A stretch of DNA of 6,250 nt, taken from contig NZ_JADEXF010000237.1 of assembly GCF_015207245.1 (NCBI RefSeq), forward strand, positions 1-6,250. The letters run 5' to 3'. The notes under the pieces were generated by a model. That model worked only from the letters and a program-made list of their open reading frames with translations, was not told the origin of the DNA and searched no databases. The first letter of the stretch is position 1. Each line of letters opens with the position of its first letter. This DNA comes from Nostoc cf. edaphicum LEGE 07299 (GTDB lineage Bacteria > Cyanobacteriota > Cyanobacteriia > Cyanobacteriales > Nostocaceae). The translations under genes were made by a program, and so were the position numbers. Of the stretch, positions 1 to 5,420 are shown piece by piece.

Positions 1-81
1 CCTCCCGATCATACTTATGATTTAGCTGGTAAATTGCAGTCGAATAATAGACAAAAGTGACTTAAACATTCTCAAAACTAA

Positions 82-105
82 AGCCACCCTACTGTGAGAG
101 TGGCT
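82..105 (-). terminator. Second, weaker terminator-like hairpin downstream of the HTH gene
   Basis: Read leftward, AGCCAC pairs with GTGGCT (6-bp GC-rich stem, 12-base loop) and is followed by a broken T-rich tail (TTTAGTTTTG). It lies just beyond the stronger hairpin at 108-130 and may act as a back-up terminator for the leftward operon. The long loop and interrupted T tract make it the less certain of the two. Confidence 0.4.
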
Positions 106-107
106 GG

Positions 108-130
108 TAAAAAAATGTCATCCTGACATT
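108..130 (-). terminator. Rho-independent terminator of the leftward operon
   Basis: On the minus strand a perfect 7-bp inverted repeat, AATGTCA-GGA-TGACATT, is followed directly by a run of T (seven in a row counting the end of the stem). It sits 24 bases past the stop codon of the HTH gene (154-459), where transcription of the two-gene leftward operon should end. The stem is fairly AT-rich, but the short loop, perfect pairing and clean T tract make this a good intrinsic terminator. Confidence 0.7.
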
Positions 131-153
131 GCAATTGGTTGACTTTTCGATTC

Positions 154-459
154 CTACTTATGCCCTGTGAGAGAACAGAGTATATTCAGACATTCTTCGG
201 GAATTTCCTCGAAGTGTTCTAGCAGGAAATCCATCAAGGCAAGATGGCGTAAATCACTGGGCATGGGAGTGCGGTAATTGCGACCCTTGGAAAACCAACG
301 CCGGACAGTTGAGAGTGAACGAGAGCAAATTCTAGCGATCGCCTCATGATTGACATCCCATTTGGCATAAAAATTCTTGGGTGTCATTCCTAATTGACAA
401 TGGCTGTAAAGGTCAATTAGACTTTGCTCTCGTGCCTGTAAAGAACGCGGATTAGTCAT
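154..459 (-). CDS. Small helix-turn-helix protein (101 aa)
   Basis: This is a 101-residue protein with a predicted helix-turn-helix in the middle: roughly residues 36-60 read VNHEAIARICSRSLSTVRRW and continue into a basic stretch (FSKGRNYR). That is the pattern of a DNA-recognition helix of the kind found in resolvases and HTH_23/29-like regulators. The ATG at 459 is chosen over a longer frame that would start at 522. It overlaps the TGA of the upstream gene as ATGA (456-459), and a GGAG Shine-Dalgarno (471-468) lies 8 bases upstream. Translation is therefore probably coupled to the 180-aa gene. It is likely cytosolic, with no signal or membrane segment. The C-terminus (LMDFLLEHFEEIPEECLNIL) is acidic and helical and may mediate dimerisation. 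The DNA-binding role is inferred from the motif; the target is unknown. It could be a regulator or a DNA-binding partner of the upstream protein. Confidence 0.75.
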   Translation of the reverse strand: MTNPRSLQAREQSLIDLYSHCQLGMTPKNFYAKWDVNHEAIARICSRSLSTVRRWFSKGRNYRTPMPSDLRHLALMDFLLEHFEEIPEECLNILCSLTGHK

Positions 460-998
460 AGCATTGGCTCCGCTTCTAGTGGCTCTAAATCCTCTTCCCA
501 AGCAATATCGGCAGATATCCAAGCAGCACTGAGGCTATCTTTGCTCAACCAAATCAGGTAGCGCCAAGTCCAGCAGCAAAGATGGGGAGCAAAGCTATAA
601 AATCTACCGATCACAGTTCCCCAATCGGTGTCAGAACCAATCCAACGCAATTTGTCGCCATACAAAAAGCGGGGTGTTTTTGCTGTGTTCGCAAAGTCGT
701 CGGGTAAATCAACAGAACTCGCAGAAAATTTCTGGTTAATTAATCTTGGGAGTAAATCGTGGCGATTGAACGCGATGCCTTCGGCAAGGCTAAAAGCCAA
801 CGCACTCAAATAACTAGCAACTAATTCAGCATCAAGACTCTGGGTTAATTGGGAAATCAATAACGCTGCTAAACTCTCTTGTTCTTGCTGTTCACAATAA
901 TTGCTGAGTTTCGCCAATAGTTCAGCAATACCGAAGTCATCTAAAGCTTGTAGATAACTTCTGTGTTCATCTGTTTTGTGGCAAACAGGTCTTAACAT
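456..998 (-). CDS. Conserved-looking hypothetical protein, Trp-rich C-terminus (180 aa)
   Basis: I do not recognise a named family. The N-terminal half (about residues 15-90) is predicted to be mostly helical (LLAKLSNYCEQQEQESLAALL, ELVASYLSALAFSLAEGI). The C-terminal half (about 108-170) is rich in aromatic and beta-type residues, with Trp at 119, 126, 143, 145, 150, 160 and 167. Its GDKLRWI...DWGTVIGRFYSFAPH...WRYLIWL pattern suggests a small SH3-like beta-barrel (inference). The start at 998 is supported by AGGAGA at 1012-1007, nine bases upstream. It is the first gene of a leftward operon and overlaps the HTH gene by ATGA, so the two products probably work together. Residues 65-76 are encoded by a stretch resembling the interspersed repeat at 5390-5420 (see findings). 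There is no signal peptide or transmembrane segment. A two-gene regulatory or TA-like module is possible but unproven. Confidence 0.7.
   Translation of the reverse strand: MLRPVCHKTDEHRSYLQALDDFGIAELLAKLSNYCEQQEQESLAALLISQLTQSLDAELVASYLSALAFSLAEGIAFNRHDLLPRLINQKFSASSVDLPDDFANTAKTPRFLYGDKLRWIGSDTDWGTVIGRFYSFAPHLCCWTWRYLIWLSKDSLSAAWISADIAWEEDLEPLEAEPML
772..805. repeat. Interspersed-repeat-like copy inside a coding region
   Basis: The stretch beginning GCGATGCCTTCGGCAAG and ending GCCAACGCAC resembles the repeat at 5390-5420. The left block matches at 14 of 17 positions and the right block at 9 of 10, with a middle section three bases longer. Here it is read in frame, on the minus strand, as residues about 65-76 of the 180-aa protein. 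It may be a degenerate in-frame copy of a cyanobacterial dispersed repeat, or coincidence in a small alanine/leucine-rich helix. Confidence 0.4.
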
Positions 999-1027
999 GG
1001 AATATGTCTCCTATGAAAGGGAGCCAG

Positions 1028-1065
1028 AAGCCAGCGTCGGCCGTGAGAAAGTTGTGCGCTGGCTT
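1028..1065 (-). promoter_or_regulatory. Hairpin in the 5' leader of the leftward operon
   Basis: A perfect 9-bp inverted repeat, AAGCCAGCG (1028-1036) with CGCTGGCTT (1057-1065), encloses about 20 bases. It lies between the predicted promoter (1080-1085) and the AGGAGA ribosome site (1012-1007) of the 180-aa gene, so it would form in that mRNA's leader. GCCAG is repeated again just after the stem (1023-1027), which would allow an alternative pairing. It has no T tract on the minus strand. It could stabilise the transcript or control translation, or it could be a DNA-level operator. Read on the plus strand it is followed by only four T residues, a poor terminator. Confidence 0.45.
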
Positions 1066-1078
1066 TTGACTTATCAGT

Positions 1079-1103
1079 AATTATACATAGATTTTGTGTA
1101 ATT
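1079..1103. promoter_or_regulatory. Divergent promoter region with near-perfect inverted repeat
   Basis: AATTATACA (1079-1087) is an 8-of-9 inverted match to TGTGTAATT (1095-1103). A minus-strand TATAAT (-10 hexamer) lies within it at 1085-1080, so a repressor bound here would block the leftward operon. No good -35 is seen at normal spacing. The element sits between two divergent genes that both encode or are coupled to small DNA-binding proteins (HTH leftward, RHH rightward), so either could be the binder. The DNA is very AT-rich, which makes chance repeats more likely. Confidence 0.4.
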
Positions 1104-1169
1104 CTATTTAAATTTATTTGTTTTTAGTGATTTAATATAAAAATACATATAAAAGCTGATAATAGTCAG

Positions 1170-1343
1170 ATGGGAAAAGTAACATTGAGTATTTACATGG
1201 AAGAAGAAGACAAAGAAGCTCTGCAACAACTGGCGGATGCAGAGGAGCGTTCTTTGTCGCAAATGGCAGTGTTAATTCTGAAACGAGCTATTAAACAAGC
1301 GCAGGCGGATGGAACGATTTCGCCGCCTGGTAAGGGCAAGTGA
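1170..1343 (+). CDS. Ribbon-helix-helix (CopG/Arc-like) protein (57 aa)
   Basis: This 57-residue ORF reads MGKVTLSIYMEEEDKEALQQ and onward. It follows the ribbon-helix-helix plan: a short N-terminal beta strand (KVTLSIYM, residues 3-10), helix 1 (EEEDKEALQQLADAEE, about 11-26), a turn with SLSQ (28-31), and helix 2 (MAVLILKRAIKQAQ, about 32-45). A short flexible tail (SPPGKGK) follows. RHH proteins dimerise through the strand and insert it into the DNA major groove; they serve as repressors or as antitoxins of TA modules. Only a weak ribosome site is visible upstream, which is common in cyanobacteria. No toxin gene follows directly, so it is an orphan in this window. It may regulate itself or the divergent operon. 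The alternative is a solitary antitoxin left after loss of its partner. Confidence 0.75.
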   Translation: MGKVTLSIYMEEEDKEALQQLADAEERSLSQMAVLILKRAIKQAQADGTISPPGKGK

Positions 1344-1500
1344 GGCGATCGCATATTGTGTTTGCAGAAGATAGGTTGTCCCTTCGATGAAGCGGCTTGG
1401 GACTGTAAATTAATAATGTTTACTTAGAATGCGATCGCCACAAGTTAAGCTTGCTTTCATAATGTTCTAACTGTGGAGCTAGGTTTAAGGTTCCAGCACT

Positions 1501-1632
1501 ATGGATGGATGCGTGGTGTCAGAGGTGTTTTACGCCGTTTGTCGATATGGCAAAGTGTCAGAAGCATTGGAGCAAAAGCAACTAGATAATCCAGTAGAAA
1601 AAGCTGCCCCAGTTAGAGAACTTGAGGAATGA
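1501..1632 (+). CDS. Doubtful small ORF or gene remnant (43 aa)
   Basis: An ATG-initiated frame of 43 codons ends with an acidic, helical stretch (VSEALEQKQLDNPVEKAAPV then RELEE). An in-frame stop lies only four codons upstream of the ATG. The ribosome site is weak (AAGG about 10 bases upstream). The second half has the composition of real protein, while the first (MDGCVVSEVFYAVCRYGK) is less typical. It might be the C-terminal remnant of a decayed gene, a genuine small protein, or chance. I recognise no family. Confidence 0.2.
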   Translation: MDGCVVSEVFYAVCRYGKVSEALEQKQLDNPVEKAAPVRELEE

Positions 1633-1695
1633 TTCCTGTCAGATGTAATATTTCAGTGCTAAGATAAATAGCCTTTTGGGCCTTTAAACTTCTTG

Positions 1696-1715
1696 TAGTA
1701 CAAAAATACTATAAT
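1696..1715 (+). promoter_or_regulatory. Predicted promoter of the ietAS operon with LexA-like palindrome
   Basis: A perfect -10 hexamer, TATAAT, lies at 1710-1715, about 40 bases before the ATG of the AAA+ gene; no good -35 is seen at 16-18 bases. Overlapping its 5' edge is the inverted repeat TAGTA-CAAAAA-TACTA (1696-1711). Its core AGTACAAAAATACT fits the cyanobacterial LexA-box consensus RGTAC-NNN-DGTWCB (recalled from the literature) at all positions but one, where A replaces G. A repressor bound here would cover the -10. LexA binding is an inference; another dimeric repressor, or the IetA/IetS proteins themselves, could be the ligand. Confidence 0.5.
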
Positions 1716-1719
1716 AAAT

Positions 1720-1740
1720 TAGGGTACATAAAGTATCCAA
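1720..1740. repeat. Imperfect inverted repeat in the ietA leader
   Basis: GGGTAC (1722-1727) and GTATCC (1733-1738) form an inverted repeat with one mismatch around a short AT spacer, just downstream of the predicted -10 and about 16 bases before the ietA start codon. It could be a second operator half or a weak leader hairpin covering the poorly defined ribosome site. Confidence 0.25.
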
Positions 1741-1755
1741 TCCCGGTTCTAAAGT

Positions 1756-2766
1756 ATGGCACGTGGCGAAATTCTCAGAAAACTCTTCAAAAGCTTCTCT
1801 CGCAATGAGAGAGAAGAGTTTTTGGCTGCGGCTATGGAACTTATTGAGGAAGAAAAGAATAAAAACCATATCCTACTTGCTAGAGATTTAGAAAAACTGC
1901 TTCAAAATGGCAATGGATACACCAAACCCTTAGCTTCTAACCTGGCTCCCTACAACCAGTTTTCTGAACCCCCTAAAGATAAAGATACTGGGCTTGCCTT
2001 ACTTGAGGTAAAACAATTCGATCTGACATGGGATCACATCGTCCTCAGTGAAAAAATTTTTGATACTCTCCAAGAAATCGTCCTCGAAAACCGTAAGCAA
2101 GATATACTCGCAGCTTATAATCTCAAGCCCAAAAACAAATTACTCTTCTGCGGCCCACCTGGCTGTGGTAAAACGCAAACCGCAAAAGTCCTCTCCAGCG
2201 CACTTGGACTGCCGCTCGTTTACGTGAACCTAACGGCAGTATTCTCTTCTTACTTAGGTGAAACTGCAACCAATCTTCAGAAAATTTTTACCTATATCGA
2301 AAAGGGAGAATGGCTTGTTTTGTTTGATGAGTTTGATGCGATCGCCCGCGATCGCGATAACTTAAATGAGCATGGTGAAGTCAAACGCTTAGTGAATAGT
2401 TTGTTACAACTTATCGATAATGCCACCAATCAAAGCATATTTGTCGCGGCCACCAATCACGAAAAACTGCTAGACAGTGCTGTTTGGCGACGATTTGATG
2501 AAGTTATTTTCTTTGATAATCCATCGGTTGAACTGCGGACGGCTCTTTTGAGTCGTTACTTATCTGCTATCCGTTATACTGCTATTAATCTGTCTACCTT
2601 TGCTGATCGACTTGAGAATGCTACTGGAGCAGATATAGAGCGTATATGCTCTGATGCAATTAAAGCCGTGATTCTACGGGGTGAACGTACCTTGACTGCT
2701 GATGATTTAGAGGTTGCGGTCGGACGTTTTTTAGAAAGACAAAGTATAATAGCAAACTCAAGATAA
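1756..2766 (+). CDS. ietA: AAA+ ATPase, IetA-like partner of a subtilisin-like protease
   Basis: This cytosolic AAA+ ATPase of 336 residues has a helical N-terminal segment (about 1-55) and a variable linker to about residue 85. A single classical AAA module follows. Walker A is GPPGCGKT (133-140, Lys139). A pore-loop-like SSYLGE lies at 164-169, with Tyr166 in the aromatic position. Walker B is LVLFDEFD (187-194, catalytic Glu192). Sensor 1 is AATN (231-234, Asn234), and Arg245/Arg246 in WRRFD are the arginine-finger candidates. The GADIERIC helix (291-298) belongs to the C-terminal lid. All residues needed for ATP hydrolysis are present. The S8 protease gene starts 19 bases downstream in the same direction. 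This pair and order match IetA/IetS, in which (from memory) IetA is the antitoxin/partner of the protease toxin and the pair is also listed as the Iet anti-phage system. It probably remodels or delivers substrates to the protease, or holds it in check. The family call is strong; its role here is inferred. Confidence 0.85.
   Translation: MARGEILRKLFKSFSRNEREEFLAAAMELIEEEKNKNHILLARDLEKLLQNGNGYTKPLASNLAPYNQFSEPPKDKDTGLALLEVKQFDLTWDHIVLSEKIFDTLQEIVLENRKQDILAAYNLKPKNKLLFCGPPGCGKTQTAKVLSSALGLPLVYVNLTAVFSSYLGETATNLQKIFTYIEKGEWLVLFDEFDAIARDRDNLNEHGEVKRLVNSLLQLIDNATNQSIFVAATNHEKLLDSAVWRRFDEVIFFDNPSVELRTALLSRYLSAIRYTAINLSTFADRLENATGADIERICSDAIKAVILRGERTLTADDLEVAVGRFLERQSIIANSR
2338..2355. repeat. Paired HIP1 octamers within the Walker B coding region
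   Basis: Two copies of GCGATCGC start 10 bases apart (2338 and 2348) and encode DAIARDR just after the Walker B acidic pair of the AAA+ protein. HIP1 is the over-represented palindrome of many cyanobacteria. Single copies elsewhere in the window are at 335, 1345, 1431, 4211 and 5448. It is the main indication of host lineage. Confidence 0.85.
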
Positions 2767-2785
2767 TTATTTACGTCGAACCACA

Positions 2786-5296
2786 ATGGGGAGTCAGTTT
2801 GAACACCTGAAATTACCGAGAATAATAAACATTGAATTACCTCGACGATCTAGTGGTGGTTTTGGTGGTGCAAAACGTACTGATGTCAGTGAACACGGTA
2901 AGCAGCTATTAGATCAAATTTCTAGCCTTATTGAGCCTGTTAAGCAAAAGGCTAGCCCTTTCCGTCTTGACCCAAAATTGATTTTTAAGATCAAAGTTGC
3001 TGAAAAACATTCTTTTTCGGACAACTTGGTAACTCAAATAGGATTAAATGTCTTAGCACGTGAACCCAATAAAGCTATTGTTGTGTTTTCGTCTGACAAT
3101 GAGCTAACAGAATTCAAGAAGCGGTTAGAAAATTATAGTCAGATCAAAGATGGCCCCAAATATGAATACTTAGGGGCAATCGATGAGCTAGTTCCCCTCG
3201 AACCTGAAGATCGCATTGGTCGTCTGTTAGATATAAAGCGTGTACAATCTGGTGAACTTGCCGCTTTAGATTTAGAACTTTGGCACACAGGCAATCGCAA
3301 AGAAATGCGAAAGTATTTAGATGATATTGCCGATGTCCTAGAAAGTTTAACCAGCGATACTGCTCCTATGAGAATGAGTGATAGCTACATAGGTGACTAT
3401 CTCTGTATTGCTCGGATTAAAGTGACTAACGAAGTTTTAAATCTTCTGCTGCTAGAGGAAATTGTTAAAGAAATTGATCGCCCTCCCCAACCTGCTTTTG
3501 AAACAACTGCTGACTATAATCTATCCATTTCTAGTTTTCCCGAAGTTGTTCCCCCACCTGAAAATAATTGCGGCGTTCTTGTTATTGACTCTGGTGTACA
3601 GCGTGGTCATCCTTTAATTTCTAAGGTACTGGGTGAGGCTGAAGTATTCCCAGATGCAAAACGGCAATTCATAAAAGGTGGAGCTGATGATGTACATGGG
3701 CATGGTACAAATGTCGCTGGCATTGCTATCTATGGAAATGTTGAGAACTGCATTCAACAGCGTTCCTTTGATCCAACAGCTTGGTTATTTTCTGCTCGTG
3801 TAACAGATGAAAATAACAGATATGATGAGGATCTTCTCATAGAAACTCAATTTGATGAAGTTATTCGCGCTTTTGTTGAACAGTATCCTAATTGCAAAGT
3901 CATCAATATTTCGCTAGGTAATGCCGATCAAATTTACCGAGATGGTCTGAAGCAGTTTCGGCTAGCCGCCAAAATAGATGAAATTGCTTATCAATACCAA
4001 CATAAAAATATTCTGTTTGTAATTTCAGCCGGTAATGCTTTCTATGAAGAGGCAGAGTCAAATGAGCAGCTACGGACTGATTACCCAAATTATCTGCTGA
4101 ACAAGAGCGCTCGAATTATTGACCCAGCAACTTCAGCAATTGCATTGACCGTAGGTTCTTTATCATTTGGTCGCGGTAGTGTCACAGAACCTTCTGATGT
4201 TCGTCGTCAGGCGATCGCAAATTTATCAGGATACCCTTCTCCATTTACCAGAACTGGCTTTGGCGTAGATGGAATGATTAAACCTGATGTTGTGGACTTT
4301 GGTGGAGATTTAGTGTTAGACCTCAGTTATCGAGAAAGTCTAGGTCTACCTCAAGTCAATGTATTGCCAGATAGTGTAGCTGGTGTTTCTGTTCTAACCC
4401 TATCTAAAAATTTCAACAGTTCTTTATTTCACATCTGTAGTGGTACAAGCTTTGCTGCACCTCGTGTTGCTAACCTTGCTGCTCAACTTTTTACAAAATA
4501 CCCAAAAGCTAGTTCTAATTTGATTCGAGCGCTTATTGTCAACTCTGCGGTTCTTCCCAAGGAAATTCCAGTGGAATTTCAATGTAATAGTAAGCAATCT
4601 CAGAGTCAAAATACAAAACAAATCGAGAACCAGTTAGCAATTTATGGCTATGGGCAGAGTGACTTGGAACGTGCAATGTATTCTGCCGAGAATTACGTTG
4701 TTTTATCAGAAGACAATATCTTTATTCCAGCAGGCAAGTTTCATATTTATGAAATTCCCCAATTACCGCCCGAATTTTTTGAAGTAAAAGGTACTCGCTT
4801 ACTATCAATCACCTTGGCATTTGATCCACCAACTCGTCCTACTCGTGGAGACTCATATTTGGGAGTCACGATGGAATTCAATCTTTTCAAGGGAATTGAT
4901 CGCGAAAGTATCGTGAATGCTTATGTAGATGCTAGTAAAACAGATGTACCTGATAAATTCACAGAAATCTCCCTGGATATCTTGAAGAAAAAACACAAGG
5001 GACATAGCATCGTTTGTAACTTGTCTCCAACTTCCACGCTACGGAAGAAAGGAACAGTGCAAAGAGGACAAGTAGAAATAACGTCGAAAGCTATAAAATA
5101 TAACAATTTGCCCATGATCCTAGTTGTAAATTGTAACCGTAAGTGGGCAAATCCAGATGAAATCGAAATGCAACGTTATGCTTTAGTAGCTTCCATTAGC
5201 CATTCCGATCCTCAAGTTAATTTATACAATCGGATGAAACTCCAGATTAACCAGAGAAGCGATAGAGAGCAAGAGCGACTACGAGGAAGAGTTTAA
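2786..5296 (+). CDS. ietS: Subtilisin-like (S8) serine protease, IetS-like effector
   Basis: This is an 836-residue intracellular serine protease. It has no signal peptide or membrane helix, unlike most secreted subtilases. The N-terminus (FEHLKLPR ... RRSSGGFGG ... HGKQLLDQI) matches the opening typical of IetS-type S8 proteins and supports this ATG, although no clear Shine-Dalgarno is present. Residues about 60-255 form an N-terminal domain that may be an inhibitory, sensor or AAA-contact region. The catalytic domain (about 262-595) carries the full triad and oxyanion site: Asp268 in VIDSG, His306 in HGHGTNVAG, Asn417 in ISAGN, and Ser555 in SGTSFAAP. A beta-rich C-terminal region (about 640-805) of unknown function and a charged tail (RSDREQERLRGRV) follow. 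The gene is co-transcribed with the AAA+ gene, 19 bases apart. In the described IetAS module the protease is the toxic part; it is inferred here to cleave host proteins when released or activated by the ATPase. Its substrate is unknown. Confidence 0.85.
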   Translation: MGSQFEHLKLPRIINIELPRRSSGGFGGAKRTDVSEHGKQLLDQISSLIEPVKQKASPFRLDPKLIFKIKVAEKHSFSDNLVTQIGLNVLAREPNKAIVVFSSDNELTEFKKRLENYSQIKDGPKYEYLGAIDELVPLEPEDRIGRLLDIKRVQSGELAALDLELWHTGNRKEMRKYLDDIADVLESLTSDTAPMRMSDSYIGDYLCIARIKVTNEVLNLLLLEEIVKEIDRPPQPAFETTADYNLSISSFPEVVPPPENNCGVLVIDSGVQRGHPLISKVLGEAEVFPDAKRQFIKGGADDVHGHGTNVAGIAIYGNVENCIQQRSFDPTAWLFSARVTDENNRYDEDLLIETQFDEVIRAFVEQYPNCKVINISLGNADQIYRDGLKQFRLAAKIDEIAYQYQHKNILFVISAGNAFYEEAESNEQLRTDYPNYLLNKSARIIDPATSAIALTVGSLSFGRGSVTEPSDVRRQAIANLSGYPSPFTRTGFGVDGMIKPDVVDFGGDLVLDLSYRESLGLPQVNVLPDSVAGVSVLTLSKNFNSSLFHICSGTSFAAPRVANLAAQLFTKYPKASSNLIRALIVNSAVLPKEIPVEFQCNSKQSQSQNTKQIENQLAIYGYGQSDLERAMYSAENYVVLSEDNIFIPAGKFHIYEIPQLPPEFFEVKGTRLLSITLAFDPPTRPTRGDSYLGVTMEFNLFKGIDRESIVNAYVDASKTDVPDKFTEISLDILKKKHKGHSIVCNLSPTSTLRKKGTVQRGQVEITSKAIKYNNLPMILVVNCNRKWANPDEIEMQRYALVASISHSDPQVNLYNRMKLQINQRSDREQERLRGRV

Positions 5297-5324
5297 TTGA
5301 TCATCCTGCAATGAAAGTCAGCGC

Positions 5325-5350
5325 ACTATAACTTTAGTACTATAACTTTA
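5325..5350. repeat. 12-bp direct repeat, 14-bp period
   Basis: ACTATAACTTTA occurs twice without mismatch (5325-5336 and 5339-5350), separated by GT. The junction creates an 8-bp palindrome, TAGTACTA (5335-5342). It begins 28 bases past the ietS stop. It may be a short iteron-like or operator-like binding site, or a slippage duplication. TATAAC and TATAAG could also act as weak -10 elements for the downstream frame. Confidence 0.6.
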
Positions 5351-5389
5351 TAAGACACAGGAATTACAGCTTGACTCGTCTTTAAGGAT

Positions 5390-5420
5390 GCGATACCTGC
5401 GGTAAGCTACGCTAACGCAC
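5390..5420. repeat. Cyanobacterial interspersed repeat (GCGATACCT...AACGCAC type)
   Basis: The 31 bases begin GCGATACCTGCGGTAAG and end GCTAACGCAC. This is the style of the short dispersed repeats seen many times in Nostoc-like genomes (recognised from memory, not searched). A related copy is at 772-805. It sits directly before the open frame that leads into the small ORF at 5521, and an in-frame TAA inside it (5413-5415) marks the upstream limit of that frame. Confidence 0.6.

Larger units (their letters stand above)
1344..1755. other. Gene-poor intergenic region
   Basis: These 412 bases lie between the RHH gene and the AAA+ gene. They hold two HIP1 octamers (GCGATCGC at 1345-1352 and 1431-1438), a weak GTCCC/GGGAC stem (1378-1382 with 1399-1403), a doubtful 43-codon ORF (1501-1632), and the probable promoter/operator of the downstream operon (1696-1715 and 1720-1740). 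No RNA gene or recognisable mobile-element end was seen. The region may contain decayed coding sequence. Confidence 0.5.

Noticed and set aside
1..81. Possible gene or RNA at the left edge
   Set aside because: No open frame of useful length, no terminator and no recognisable RNA motif was seen before the terminator hairpins.
459..522. N-terminal extension of the HTH protein to an ATG at 522
   Set aside because: The extension lies within the upstream gene and adds a Cys/Arg-rich stretch with no support. The ATG at 459 has a Shine-Dalgarno and an ATGA overlap.
628..813. 61-codon plus-strand ORF opposite the 180-aa gene
   Set aside because: It lies wholly antisense to a gene with a good ribosome site and operon structure, and its product has no protein-like pattern.
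1378..1403. GTCCC/GGGAC stem after the RHH gene as its terminator
   Set aside because: It has only five pairs with a 16-base loop and no following T run, so it is not distinguishable from chance.
1684..1869. 61-codon minus-strand ORF over the ietA start
   Set aside because: It covers the promoter and start of the AAA+ gene on the opposite strand and has an unnatural composition.
2574..2786. 70-codon minus-strand ORF at the ietA/ietS junction
   Set aside because: It is a shadow of the AAA+ lid-coding region, with no ribosome site or recognisable motif.
3903..5115. Three minus-strand ORFs of 61-65 codons inside the protease gene
   Set aside because: All are antisense to conserved S8 protease coding sequence, so they are shadows.
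5325..5420. CRISPR-like or iteron array downstream of ietS
   Set aside because: There are only two copies of a 12-bp unit with a 2-base gap, and the other repeat is unrelated, so there is no spacer-repeat structure.
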